From: an uncultured Ruminococcus sp. | GTDB taxonomy: Bacteria; Bacillota; Clostridia; Oscillospirales; Acutalibacteraceae | Assembly: GCA_905233145.1 (NCBI GenBank) | Contig: CAJODI010000010.1 | Span: 1-45,963, forward strand | DNA length: 45,963 nt | Direction of reading: 5' to 3' | Shown: positions 7,098 through 16,076 of the stretch, one piece after another | Layout: each line of letters starts with the position of its first letter | Numbering within the stretch: the first letter of the stretch is position 1 | Translations under genes and position numbers: made by a program | The notes under the pieces: generated by a model | Database searches by the model: none | Told to the model about the DNA's origin: nothing | What the model saw: only the letters and a program-made list of their open reading frames with translations

Positions 7098-9467
7098 ATG
7101 ATTCTCGATAAAAGCCAAATGACCGAAGAAGATATAAAGTTAAATTACATCACGCCGGCGATTCTCACTCATTGGCAGAACAAGGTGACGATGGAAACGC
7201 GCATTACAGACGGACGAATTAATATCAGAGGCAACCTTGTTGCGCGTGAGAGTCCGAAAAAGGCGGACTATGTTCTTTGGCTGAATCGAGGCAAGCCGAT
7301 TGCTGTTGTCGAGGCAAAGGATAATAATCACTCTGTTTCTTATGGTTTGCAGCAGGCGATTACCTACGCTCAAATGCTTGACGTTCCGTTTGCCTACAGC
7401 TCCAATGGCGACGGCTTTCGGGAGCATGACTTCCTGACCGGGCAAGAACGCGATTTATCGCTTGATGAGTTTCCCACTCCCGAAGAATTAACCGCACGTT
7501 GGGAGCAAAATGCCAACGGCGGCATCGGTGTCAGTGAAGATGAAAAAACAATAATCAATCAGCCATATTACTCCGACCAAAACACCTACGAGCCGCGTTA
7601 CTATCAGCGCAACGCGGTGAACAGAACCGTTGAAGCAATTGCCAAAGGACAAAACCGGCTTTTGTTGGTAATGGCAACGGGTACCGGCAAGACATACACT
7701 GCCTTTCAGATTGTCTACCGTTTGCTCAAAAGCGGCTTGAAGAAAAAGGTGCTTTATCTTGCCGACAGAAATATCTTGGTTGACCAATCCATTCAGCAGG
7801 ATTTTTCACCCTTGAAAAAGACCATTCATAAAATCAACTTTGCAAAAGACGACCCGGTCACTATAACTTCCCATGAAGTGTATTTTTCACTCTATCAGCA
7901 GCTCACCGGCAATGATGATAAGGAGGAAGAAGGCGAGGATGCTGTTGCGCGTTTTGCACAGCTCTTCCAAAAGGATTTCTTTGACTTGATAATCGTGGAC
8001 GAGTGCCACCGAGGTTCGGCGAAAAAAGATAGCAACTGGCGGAAAATTCTGGAATACTTTTCTTCTGCTACACAAATCGGTATGACCGCCACGCCTAAAG
8101 AAACCAAGTACATTTCAAACATCGACTACTTCGGAGAACCGGTCTACACCTACAGCCTGCGCGAAGGCATTGACGATGGCTTTTTAGCGCCATTCAAGGT
8201 GTATAATATCCACACCAATATCGGCGAGGGCTGGCGACCGTATAAAGGTCAGACCGACAAAACCGGCAACATCATTGAGGATAGGATTTACACCAACAGC
8301 GACTTTGATTACAACATCATTATAGAGGACAGAATCTACGAGGTTGCCTCCGAAATCACAAAGTATTTAAAAGCAACCGACCGTATGCAAAAGACGATTG
8401 TTTTCTGCGCCAACGAAAACCACGCGCAGAATATGCGTGACGCACTTGCGGAGCTGAACGCGGATATGTGCAAAGAAAACCCCGATTATGTGGTACGCAT
8501 TACCGGTTCGGACGTGTATGGAAAAAAGAAGCTGAAGCCTTTTATTTCCGTTAGAGAAAAATATCCCGTGATCGCTACGACCTCAAAACTGCTTTCCACC
8601 GGCGCGGATTGTAAGATGACAAAGCTGATCGTGTTGGATGAAATGATCAGCTCCCTTACCGAGTTTAAGCAAATCATCGGACGCGGTACGCGTTTGCGTG
8701 AAAAGGAAGGAAAAAATCATTTTGTTGTGATGGATTTCCGCAACGTCACCCGACTGTTTGCCGACCCTGATTGGGACGGTCCGATCGAGATGGTGGAGGG
8801 CTACGACCCCAACGCCGGAAAAGATGGCAAAAAGCCGAAGGAGCCGGGAGACCCCGGTGACAAGCCGCTGGTTGACACACCTCCCGGAATGCGCGTCGTA
8901 CCGATTGTTGATTCAAACGGCTGCCGTGTGGAGATTATCGGCAAATCTGTTTCAGTGTATGATGCAAACGGCAAGCTGCTGCGGCACGAAAGCATTGTCG
9001 ATTACACAAAATCAAACATCGTCGGCAAATATGCTTCGCTCGACAACTTCATTCAGCAGTGGTCGGCAGAGGACAAAAAGCGCGTTATCGCCGAACTGTT
9101 GCGTGAGCAAGGCATTGATTTGGAAGCGATGAAAGCGGAGCAGAACATGTCCGACGTAGATGACTTCGATTTCATCTGCCACGTTGCCTTTGACAAAAAG
9201 CCGCTGACGCGCAAAGAGCGTGCCGACAACGTCAAAAAGCGCGACTTTCTCAGTAAATACAGCGGCGTAGCGCGTGAAATACTCGAAGCGCTGCTCGAAA
9301 GATATATGAACACCGGCATTTATGAAATTGAACAAACCGAAATTTTACAGCTTGACCCCTTCCGCAAGTACGGCAAGCCGTCCAAAATCGCTTCCTATTT
9401 TGGCGGCAGAGAGGGCTATCGTCAGGCGTTAAAGGAACTGGAAGCAGAACTCTATAAAGCAGGTTGA
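7098..9467 (+). CDS. hsdR: Type I restriction enzyme, R subunit
   Basis: The 789-aa motor and nuclease subunit of a type I restriction-modification complex. An N-terminal PD-(D/E)XK nuclease core is seen as Asp57 (ADYVLWL) and Glu72-x-Lys74 (VVEAKD). Superfamily 2 translocase motifs follow: ATGTGKT (193-199), DECH (301-304), MTATP, and QIIGRGTRLRE. The C-terminal part (about 600-789, after a Gly/Pro/Lys-rich linker) matches the EcoEI-type R-subunit C domain, where it docks on the methylase. All catalytic motifs are intact, so restriction should be active. The gene order is R, an inserted nuclease gene, M, S; the next gene starts 5 bp after the stop. Confidence 0.95.
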   Translation: MILDKSQMTEEDIKLNYITPAILTHWQNKVTMETRITDGRINIRGNLVARESPKKADYVLWLNRGKPIAVVEAKDNNHSVSYGLQQAITYAQMLDVPFAYSSNGDGFREHDFLTGQERDLSLDEFPTPEELTARWEQNANGGIGVSEDEKTIINQPYYSDQNTYEPRYYQRNAVNRTVEAIAKGQNRLLLVMATGTGKTYTAFQIVYRLLKSGLKKKVLYLADRNILVDQSIQQDFSPLKKTIHKINFAKDDPVTITSHEVYFSLYQQLTGNDDKEEEGEDAVARFAQLFQKDFFDLIIVDECHRGSAKKDSNWRKILEYFSSATQIGMTATPKETKYISNIDYFGEPVYTYSLREGIDDGFLAPFKVYNIHTNIGEGWRPYKGQTDKTGNIIEDRIYTNSDFDYNIIIEDRIYEVASEITKYLKATDRMQKTIVFCANENHAQNMRDALAELNADMCKENPDYVVRITGSDVYGKKKLKPFISVREKYPVIATTSKLLSTGADCKMTKLIVLDEMISSLTEFKQIIGRGTRLREKEGKNHFVVMDFRNVTRLFADPDWDGPIEMVEGYDPNAGKDGKKPKEPGDPGDKPLVDTPPGMRVVPIVDSNGCRVEIIGKSVSVYDANGKLLRHESIVDYTKSNIVGKYASLDNFIQQWSAEDKKRVIAELLREQGIDLEAMKAEQNMSDVDDFDFICHVAFDKKPLTRKERADNVKKRDFLSKYSGVAREILEALLERYMNTGIYEIEQTEILQLDPFRKYGKPSKIASYFGGREGYRQALKELEAELYKAG

Positions 9468-9472
9468 TTTAT

Positions 9473-10117
9473 ATGGATAGTAGTAATCAAATAATTGATT
9501 TTTACGATTTACCACCTATAGATTTTGAAAAGTATTGTTATAAGATCCTCAAAGGTTATGCGGAAGAAGAACGACTTAAAGACTTTTCAATAGAACATAA
9601 CAAAAAGATCAGGGTATCTGATGGTAAATATCAAATTGATATATATGCTTCTTTCATTGCTTTAGGGTGTGAAATCAAAATTCTATGTGAGTGTAAAAGA
9701 TATAAAAATCCAGTTAATCGTGATAAGGTTGTTATCCTACATAAAAAGCTGGATAGTTTAGGCGCTCACAAAGGAATTATGATTTCGAATAATCGATTTC
9801 AAAGTGGTGCAATTCAATACGCAAAAAAGCATGGAATTGCACTAATTCAAGTTAGCACAAGAGGCCCAGAATATTTTTCGCATTCAAGCGGAATCGATAC
9901 ATACAGTGAAGATGACCCTTTCCTATACGGAGAGAAGCATCTCCCACCATACCGAGCTGTACTTATTACCGAAGACAGTGATGATGATTTTGTCGTTTAT
10001 CCAACTTATGCCGAGATTGAAAGAATATACAAAAAGATGGATCAGATGATTAACGAACAATACGGTATTAGTATTGATTTTGAATCTCTAAAGAAAAGGA
10101 AAGAGCAGGATGATTAG
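9473..10117 (+). CDS. Mrr-like restriction endonuclease domain protein inserted between hsdR and hsdM
   Basis: A 214-aa protein with a PD-(D/E)XK core of the Mrr_cat type: an early FEKYCYKILKGYA helix, Asp56 in KYQIDIYASF, then Glu73-x-Lys75 in LCECKRYKNPVNRDKV. A strand-helix pattern (GAHKGIMISNNRFQSGAIQYAKKHGIALI) completes the fold. I used the ATG at 9473; an upstream TTG overlaps the hsdR stop. It starts 5 bp after hsdR and its stop is directly followed by the hsdM ATG, so it is co-transcribed with the restriction genes. It is clearly more AT-rich than hsdR and hsdM, which suggests separate acquisition. It may be an independent modification-dependent nuclease; its substrate cannot be read from sequence. 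Confidence 0.78.
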   Translation: MDSSNQIIDFYDLPPIDFEKYCYKILKGYAEEERLKDFSIEHNKKIRVSDGKYQIDIYASFIALGCEIKILCECKRYKNPVNRDKVVILHKKLDSLGAHKGIMISNNRFQSGAIQYAKKHGIALIQVSTRGPEYFSHSSGIDTYSEDDPFLYGEKHLPPYRAVLITEDSDDDFVVYPTYAEIERIYKKMDQMINEQYGISIDFESLKKRKEQDD

Positions 10118-11596
10118 ATGAGCAATTTATCTGGATTCGTCAAAAGACTGCGCGACATTATGCGCAATGACGCCGGCATCAACGGCGATGCGCAGCGCAT
10201 TGAGCAGATAGCGTGGATGCTGTTTTTGAAGGTGTATGACGCAAAGGAAGAAGATTGGAAGTTTAACGAAAGCAATTATAAATCCATCATTCCTGAAAAC
10301 TGCCGTTGGTCGAATTGGGCGCATGATGATAAATCCGGCAGCGCCATGACCGGCGATACGCTGCTTAACTTTGTCAACAATACCCTATTCCCGAAGTTAA
10401 AAAAGCTGCCTGTCACCAAGGAAACGCCCATCAAGAAAGCAATCGTGCAGACCACCTTTGCCGACGCGAACAACTATATGAAGGACGGCGTTTTGCTCCG
10501 TCAGGTGCTCAACGTTATCGACGCGCTCGACCTCGGCGACTATGAGGAGAGCCATGCCTTCGGCGAAATTTACGAAACGATTTTGAAAGAACTGCAAAGC
10601 GCAGGCTCGGCAGGTGAATTTTATACGCCGCGTGCCGTCACCGATTTTATGGCAAAGATGATTCAACCGAAAATCGGAGAGAAGATGGCGGACTTTGCCT
10701 GCGGTACAGGCGGATTCTTGACAAGCTGGCTCAAAGAGTTGGAAAAGCAGGTCAAATCCGTTGCCGACCAAGAGGAATACGGCGATTCTATCTACGGCAT
10801 CGAGAAAAAGCAGTTTCCGTATATGCTCTGCATTACCAATATGCTGCTGCACGATATCGACGTGCCGCGCGTATTCCACGATAATTCGCTGACGCGCGAT
10901 TTGCTCGACTACACCGACGACGGTTGCTTTGACGTTATCCTGATGAATCCGCCCTACGGAGGCAACGAGAAAGCGGATATAAAAAGCCATTTTCCCGACG
11001 ATCTCGCCAGCAGCGAAACCGCCGATTTGTTTATGGCGGTCATTCTCTACCGCTTAAAGCAGAACGGACGCGCAGCGGTAATTTTGCCCGACGGTTTTCT
11101 GTTCGGCACCGACAACGCGAAAATCAATATCAAGAAAAAGCTGCTCAAAGAGTGCAACCTGCACACGGTTATCCGTATGCCGTCGAGCGTGTTTGCGCCT
11201 TATACGTCCATCACGACGAATATTCTGTTTTTCGACCGCACCCATCCCACAGAGGAAACGTGGTTTTATCGTCTGGATATGCCTGCGGAATACAAGCATT
11301 TTTCCAAGACAAAGCCCATGCGCCTTGACCACTTTGACCCGGTCATTGAGTGGTGGAACAACCGCGAGGAAATCAATATTGACGGCTTTGACAAGGCGAA
11401 GAAATACACCGCCGAACAGCTTGAAAAGGAGTTCGGCTACAACCTCGACCTATGCGGCTATCCGCATATTGAGGAAGAAATCCTCGACCCGATGGACTTG
11501 ATTCAGCGCTATCAGGAGGAACGCGCCTCGCTCAACGCCGAGATTGACCGCGTGTTAGCAGACATCACCGCCATTCTCGGAGGTACCAAGCTATGA
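10118..11596 (+). CDS. hsdM: Type I restriction-modification methyltransferase, M subunit
   Basis: A 492-aa N6-adenine DNA methyltransferase. An N-terminal helical HsdM domain (about 5-140) is followed by AGEFYTPRAV (165-174), the AdoMet-binding motif ADFACGTGGF (191-200) and the catalytic NPPY (277-280). Length is normal. With HsdS it methylates the recognition site to protect host DNA, and with HsdR it forms the restriction complex. The start directly follows the stop of the Mrr-like gene, and the stop overlaps hsdS in ATGA. Confidence 0.96.
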   Translation: MSNLSGFVKRLRDIMRNDAGINGDAQRIEQIAWMLFLKVYDAKEEDWKFNESNYKSIIPENCRWSNWAHDDKSGSAMTGDTLLNFVNNTLFPKLKKLPVTKETPIKKAIVQTTFADANNYMKDGVLLRQVLNVIDALDLGDYEESHAFGEIYETILKELQSAGSAGEFYTPRAVTDFMAKMIQPKIGEKMADFACGTGGFLTSWLKELEKQVKSVADQEEYGDSIYGIEKKQFPYMLCITNMLLHDIDVPRVFHDNSLTRDLLDYTDDGCFDVILMNPPYGGNEKADIKSHFPDDLASSETADLFMAVILYRLKQNGRAAVILPDGFLFGTDNAKINIKKKLLKECNLHTVIRMPSSVFAPYTSITTNILFFDRTHPTEETWFYRLDMPAEYKHFSKTKPMRLDHFDPVIEWWNNREEINIDGFDKAKKYTAEQLEKEFGYNLDLCGYPHIEEEILDPMDLIQRYQEERASLNAEIDRVLADITAILGGTKL

Positions 11597-13062
11597 CGCC
11601 GCAGGAGTTAAAGAGCAGCATTTTGCAGCTTGCCGTTCAGGGCAGGCTTGTGGAACAGCGCCCGGAGGAAGGCACCGCGGAGGAGCTCTACCGCCAAATC
11701 CAAGAGGAAAAACAGCGCCTTATCAAAGAGGGCAAAATCAAAAAAGAAAAACCCCTGCCCGAAATTGCAGAGGATGAAGTGTCGTTTGATATTCCCGAGA
11801 GTTGGAAGTGGGTGAGGTTAGGAAACATAATAACAAGAAATCCAAAGAATTCTCTTGATGACAGCCTTGATGTTTCTTTCATTCCTATGAATTGTGTATC
11901 GGATGGGTATAGAAACAAGCATACTTTTGAAACTCGAAAATGGGGAGAAATAAAAAAAGGATTCACTCATTTTGCAGATGGAGATATTGCAGTAGCAAAA
12001 ATCACACCATGTTTTCAAAATCGTAAATCAGTTATTTTTAGACATTTAATTAATGGCGTGGGTGCTGGCACTACAGAGTTATCTGTTGTCCGAACTATCA
12101 ATAATACTGTTTACGATGAGTTTTTATTATGGTTTTTTAAAAGCGATTATTTCATTTTGAATGGAGTTAAATCGTTTTCAGGAACAGCTGGTCAGCAAAG
12201 AATAGATAAGAATTATATGACAAGTTGCTTATTCCCGCTCCCACCCCTTGCCGAACAAAAACGCATTGTAGCCAAGATTGAAGAATTAATGCCCTATATT
12301 GACCGCTACGAAAAGGCATGGAATAAGTTAGAGGACTTCAACAAGCGTTTCCCCAACGATATGCAAAAATCCGTCCTGCAAATGGCAATCCAAGGCAAGC
12401 TGGTCGAACAGCGCCCCGAAGAAGGCACAGGCGAAGAACTCTACAACCAAATCCAAGCCGAAAAACAAAGCCTTATCAAAGAGGGCAAAATCAAAAAAGA
12501 AAAACCACTCCCTGAGATTTCAGAGGATGAAATACCGTTTGATATTCCGGAGAGTTGGAGGTGGGTTCGTTGGGGAACAATAGCAAAATCAATTCAATAT
12601 GGATATAATGCTCCGGCTCTTTTGTCAGGTACCATAAAAATGGTAAGAATTAGTGATATTCAAAACGGGCAAGTAGTCTGGGATAGCGTTCCTTACTGTG
12701 AAATTCAAGACGAAGAAATTTCAACTTATTTACTTGAACCCAATGACATTCTTTTTGCCAGAACAGGTGGAACTGTTGGCAAATCTTATCTTGTTTCTAC
12801 TGTTCTTGAAAAAGCAATCTATGCCGGCTATCTTATTAGAACACAATATAGTAATTCACTATGTCCCAAATATCTAAAATACTTTATGGAAAGCGCATTG
12901 TATTGGAGTCAATTAAGAAGTGGAACAATTGCTACTGCACAGCCTAATTGTAACGGAAAAACTTTATCGAAAATGATTCTTCCTCTCCCACCCCTCGACG
13001 AGCAAAAGCGCATCGTCCAAAAGCTCGACGAAATTCTGCCCCTGTGCGAGAGGTTGAAATAA
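11593..13062 (+). CDS. hsdS: Type I restriction-modification specificity subunit
   Basis: A 489-aa DNA-recognition subunit with two target recognition domains. Each half begins with a near-identical helical repeat (VQGRLVEQRPEEGTAEELY and IQGKLVEQRPEEGTGEELY) through the IKKEKPLPEI and FDIPESW segments. Two dissimilar TRDs follow (about residues 72-215 and 325-465), each closed by a conserved PLPPL-EQKRIV helix. The gene is complete. TRDs are AT-rich and unlike each other, whereas the conserved parts are GC-richer, as expected for domain shuffling. The last residues, LDEILPLCERLK, are the sequence that is echoed three times downstream (see 14286, 15056, 16077). Confidence 0.95.
   Translation: MTPQELKSSILQLAVQGRLVEQRPEEGTAEELYRQIQEEKQRLIKEGKIKKEKPLPEIAEDEVSFDIPESWKWVRLGNIITRNPKNSLDDSLDVSFIPMNCVSDGYRNKHTFETRKWGEIKKGFTHFADGDIAVAKITPCFQNRKSVIFRHLINGVGAGTTELSVVRTINNTVYDEFLLWFFKSDYFILNGVKSFSGTAGQQRIDKNYMTSCLFPLPPLAEQKRIVAKIEELMPYIDRYEKAWNKLEDFNKRFPNDMQKSVLQMAIQGKLVEQRPEEGTGEELYNQIQAEKQSLIKEGKIKKEKPLPEISEDEIPFDIPESWRWVRWGTIAKSIQYGYNAPALLSGTIKMVRISDIQNGQVVWDSVPYCEIQDEEISTYLLEPNDILFARTGGTVGKSYLVSTVLEKAIYAGYLIRTQYSNSLCPKYLKYFMESALYWSQLRSGTIATAQPNCNGKTLSKMILPLPPLDEQKRIVQKLDEILPLCERLK
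11718..11753 (+). repeat. 36-bp direct repeat within hsdS (second copy 12471-12506)
   Basis: A 36-bp stretch encoding LIKEGKIKKEKP is identical at 11718-11753 and 12471-12506, inside a longer, roughly 150-bp similar block before each target recognition domain. Such repeats let TRDs be exchanged by homologous recombination. Confidence 0.85.
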
Positions 13063-13077
13063 ATAAGGAGTATAATA

Positions 13078-14223
13078 ATGAGCTTTGATTTTACAATAGC
13101 ATTAATTCCAAAAGAACTCGATTTAACCCAAGAAATGAATTATGTAAAATCTGCATTGTTATATGCAGATCAAGTTACATTAATAAGTCCAATGGCATAT
13201 TTATTTCACCAATTTACAGATGAAAAAAACAGCCTTAACGAAAAAAATGCAATAAAACTCTTCTATAAAATATTACCATTAATTAAGGAAAAAGATCCTA
13301 ATACTTATAATTCTTTTTATCCTGTATTAAACGAGTTGTCAAAGATAGTAAACGGAAAGCAGTATAATAGCCTTCCTTATGTTAAAAAAATACAGATTAA
13401 ATCTCAATTAAAAAGTTATTCTCAAGACTTTTCTAAATTAATGTTTTCTTTTATTGGTAATGAAAACGCTGACGATTTGGATTCATTGATTAGGCACGGA
13501 CAAGTCAAAATCGAAAGCTTTAATAACTCTATTACAGATGTTGACAGGTGTGTTCTCGAATACTATAACAAACTGAAAGTTGCATTAAAATCCAGCTATC
13601 CATTATTTGATGAACAGTCAAACGACTTAATGAAAGCCGCTTTAGAAAGCAATATTATTAACATAAGTCCAATAGACAAAAGAAAAATTACGCACGCTGG
13701 TTTAGCAGACAATTATATTCAACGTTTACCTTCTTTTGCAGAAGCAACTGTTGATGAATTAATTGATATTAAATCAGAATTAAGCCAGCCGCTCATTAGA
13801 TTTCGAAGTAAGATGATTAGCTATTCGGATTCTCTACAATCTATGCCTTGGGATAACGATTTTGAAAAAGAATGCGATTTGTTATATGACAAAGAGGTTG
13901 CACCTGCGCTTTTGGAAATAGAAGAATGTACTAAAGATAATAGCTTTATAAAAAATTTGGGAAAGAAGTTCTTTACAGATGAAGGTTTCTGGAAATCAAC
14001 CGGTGGTTTGGTTCTCGGTATTGCAGCAGGTGGTGCTATTTCTTCATTTAACGATGTAATATCTACAGAACAGGGAATGTTGGCAGCCGGCGGAGCTTTT
14101 GTAGCTTCAAAAATTGCAGGTGCTTATAGTGAATACAGAAAAACGAAAAAAGATATTCAAAGAAAAGATTTGTACTTCTATTATAAAGCTGGAAGGGAAT
14201 TAGATAATTTACCTCTATTTTAA
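13078..14223 (+). CDS. Unknown protein with glycine-rich hydrophobic C-terminus, first gene after hsdS
   Basis: A 381-aa protein that I do not recognise. It is largely helical and charged for about 300 residues. A C-terminal block with small-residue hydrophobic segments follows: GGLVLGIAAGGAISSF and GMLAAGGAFVASKIAGAY, which look like a glycine-zipper or membrane-inserting hairpin. The last 30 residues are basic. No signal peptide is seen. The start is supported by AAGGAG 7 nt upstream, and it begins 15 bp after hsdS, so it is probably part of the restriction operon. The AT-rich composition and position beside defence genes suggest an accessory defence protein, perhaps a membrane-acting effector. 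This is inference. Confidence 0.75.
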   Translation: MSFDFTIALIPKELDLTQEMNYVKSALLYADQVTLISPMAYLFHQFTDEKNSLNEKNAIKLFYKILPLIKEKDPNTYNSFYPVLNELSKIVNGKQYNSLPYVKKIQIKSQLKSYSQDFSKLMFSFIGNENADDLDSLIRHGQVKIESFNNSITDVDRCVLEYYNKLKVALKSSYPLFDEQSNDLMKAALESNIINISPIDKRKITHAGLADNYIQRLPSFAEATVDELIDIKSELSQPLIRFRSKMISYSDSLQSMPWDNDFEKECDLLYDKEVAPALLEIEECTKDNSFIKNLGKKFFTDEGFWKSTGGLVLGIAAGGAISSFNDVISTEQGMLAAGGAFVASKIAGAYSEYRKTKKDIQRKDLYFYYKAGRELDNLPLF

Positions 14224-14285
14224 AATACTAAATTAGTTCATTAATCTGATTCGTACAATATAGTTGGTTCACAAATAGAGCAAAT

Positions 14286-14348
14286 CAACAAAAGTGCTTC
14301 GTCCAAAAACTTGAAGAAATCCTGCCGTTGTGCGATAAATTGAAATGA
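14286..14348 (+). pseudogene. hsdS 3'-end remnant, copy 1
   Basis: In frame this reads QQKCFVQKLEEILPLCDKLK-stop, matching the hsdS end (13003-13062; EQKRIVQKLDEILPLCERLK). Upstream similarity fades quickly and no larger hsdS part is present. Its terminal AAATGAGG provides the probable Shine-Dalgarno (ATGAGG) for the gene starting at 14357. Confidence 0.8.
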
Positions 14349-14356
14349 GGTATTTT

Positions 14357-15046
14357 ATGGGTTTTGACGCTCATTTTTACGAAAAGTGTAAAGAACGCAT
14401 AACAGACTATATGAACTTTTCAATTACCGCTAATAATTCCTATATGCTCATTATGATGATTCGTGATTTACAAGGAAACAAAAATGATATTCTCAATATT
14501 TCACCGGGTTTCTATCATATGGTTTCTCGAAATAGTATGCAGGCACTCTTTGTTGACATTTCAAAAATGTTTGATAAAGATTCTAAAAATATGAGTATTG
14601 TATGGTTGCTGAACAGCATAAAAAATAATTTGGATTTACTCGATAACAGAGCGATTACTGTAAACGAATTTCGACATCTTAATGATAATTATGCTGTTAA
14701 TATCTCATTCAATTCCTTGTCAGAACTTGTAAATCATTATGATGACTCTATTGTGAAAAGTGAACAGGATATTAAGTCACTAACGGTTCTTCGCAATAAG
14801 TTTTATGCACATTTAGACAAAGGGGCTCAAAATCACTTGGATAGTCTTTTTAAAAAGAATTCTGTGAATTTGGTTACAATTGAAAAACTATTAATTCTCA
14901 ATGTAAATATTTGCAATGCATTATACAAGTACTTTAATGGCAGCACGTTTGTCCCTCTTGATTATAACCATAACGATTTATACAGAAGTATTATGTGTAT
15001 AGAAAAGTATAAGGAATTGTCAGAAAAATATAATGATTATATGTAG
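14357..15046 (+). CDS. AbiU2/HEPN-like protein
   Basis: A 229-aa all-helical protein. Residues 146-152 are RNKFYAH, fitting the R-x(4-6)-H motif of HEPN ribonucleases, followed by LDKG as in AbiU2-type abortive-infection proteins. The earlier NSMQALFVDISKMFDKD segment is also like that family. I use the ATG at 14357 (ATGAGG Shine-Dalgarno 6 nt upstream) rather than the ATG at 14345, which lies inside the hsdS remnant. HEPN proteins usually cut RNA and stop growth on phage infection; no antitoxin gene (such as MNT) is adjacent. It is bracketed by two hsdS-tail remnants, so it looks like a separate cassette. Confidence 0.68.
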   Translation: MGFDAHFYEKCKERITDYMNFSITANNSYMLIMMIRDLQGNKNDILNISPGFYHMVSRNSMQALFVDISKMFDKDSKNMSIVWLLNSIKNNLDLLDNRAITVNEFRHLNDNYAVNISFNSLSELVNHYDDSIVKSEQDIKSLTVLRNKFYAHLDKGAQNHLDSLFKKNSVNLVTIEKLLILNVNICNALYKYFNGSTFVPLDYNHNDLYRSIMCIEKYKELSEKYNDYM

Positions 15047-15055
15047 TTTTACAGG

Positions 15056-15114
15056 CAGAAACGCATCGCCCAAAACTCGAAGAAAATCTGCCCTTGTGTG
15101 AAAGGTTGAAATGA
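15056..15114 (+). pseudogene. hsdS 3'-end remnant, copy 2
   Basis: Reads QKRIAQ, then, after loss of one base, KLEENLPLCERLK-stop: the hsdS tail again, with a frameshift. It ends in TTGAAATGAGGT exactly as copies 1 and 3 do. It starts 10 bp after the stop of the HEPN-like gene and immediately precedes the TTG start of the DUF2971 gene. Confidence 0.8.
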
Positions 15115-15125
15115 GGTAACAACAT

Positions 15126-16067
15126 TTGAAAATTGAAGACATAAAATATGATTTCTCAGACATAAAACCTGTTGATGAAAAGAATTGGAATAAAGAACAA
15201 TGGCTAAAAGAGAATCCTATAGATTATTACAAGATGATTTATGTTTTGAATCAAGCAGATAGTGGTGTTGCCCAGACAGAAGTATTTAAAACATTATATC
15301 AAATTGTGCGCCTATACATACCTCAAGTATTATTTAAATACTGTTCGTTGTCTGATAATGAAACATCAAATGAGAAAAGGTTTAAAACATTATTAGAACA
15401 GAAGATTTTTATGGCAGAGATCAAAAGTTTTAATGATCCATTCGACAGCAAGGGATTCTTTTATAAGTCCGAAGTATTAGCCGATATTGATCGATTGCAA
15501 CACGTTAATGGTAAACTGATTGATGATTTTACTTCATTCATAAAAGCAACCTCTCTTTCGGCAAACGGCGTACAGTCAATGCCAATGTGGGCACATTATA
15601 GCAATAATCATTCAGGATATTGTGTTTCTTATGATATGAATGATAATCTTTTATTATCTGGCTGTACGTTTCCGGTGCAGTATACTAATAAACGATTAGA
15701 TATTTCAAGTTTTATGCTGGAGCAAGCTGAACAAATAAGCAAAAAGATTGACTATAATATCCAACATGGAATAAAGGAAACCAGAATTCATAATCTCTTG
15801 ATGATTTATATGCCACTATTGCTATATAATCTAAAACATGAATCTTGGAGTTATGAAAACGAGTTCCGATGTACTACTGCCGCAAATGCAGAAGGTATGC
15901 CATATATTAAGGCGATTCCCAAGGAAATATATATTGGTATGAATTGTTCCGATAAAAACACCCACCAGCTTGTGGAAATAGGCAAGACACTGAATGTTCC
16001 TGTATATAAGATGTTTTTTGATGATTATGACCCACAATACCAACTCAAATCTCGAAAAATGAATTGA
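15126..16067 (+). CDS. DUF2971-family protein
   Basis: A 313-aa protein with the DUF2971 pattern: LFKYCSLSD near residue 62, FNDPFDSK near 105, then MWAHYSNNHSGYCVSYD near 160, FPVQYTN, ESWSYENEFRC near 240, and AIPKEIYIGMNCSD near 260. DUF2971 proteins are common in accessory regions and defence islands, but the biochemical activity is not established to my knowledge. The start is TTG, preceded by GAGG 9 nt upstream, contributed by the hsdS remnant. Low GC and remnants on both sides mark it as an independent cassette. Confidence 0.78.
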   Translation: MKIEDIKYDFSDIKPVDEKNWNKEQWLKENPIDYYKMIYVLNQADSGVAQTEVFKTLYQIVRLYIPQVLFKYCSLSDNETSNEKRFKTLLEQKIFMAEIKSFNDPFDSKGFFYKSEVLADIDRLQHVNGKLIDDFTSFIKATSLSANGVQSMPMWAHYSNNHSGYCVSYDMNDNLLLSGCTFPVQYTNKRLDISSFMLEQAEQISKKIDYNIQHGIKETRIHNLLMIYMPLLLYNLKHESWSYENEFRCTTAANAEGMPYIKAIPKEIYIGMNCSDKNTHQLVEIGKTLNVPVYKMFFDDYDPQYQLKSRKMN

Positions 16068-16076
16068 AAAAGAAGT

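Noticed and set aside
10397-10990. A 197-codon leftward reading frame opposite hsdM
   Set aside because: It covers the methyltransferase motif region on the other strand and has no recognisable protein features.
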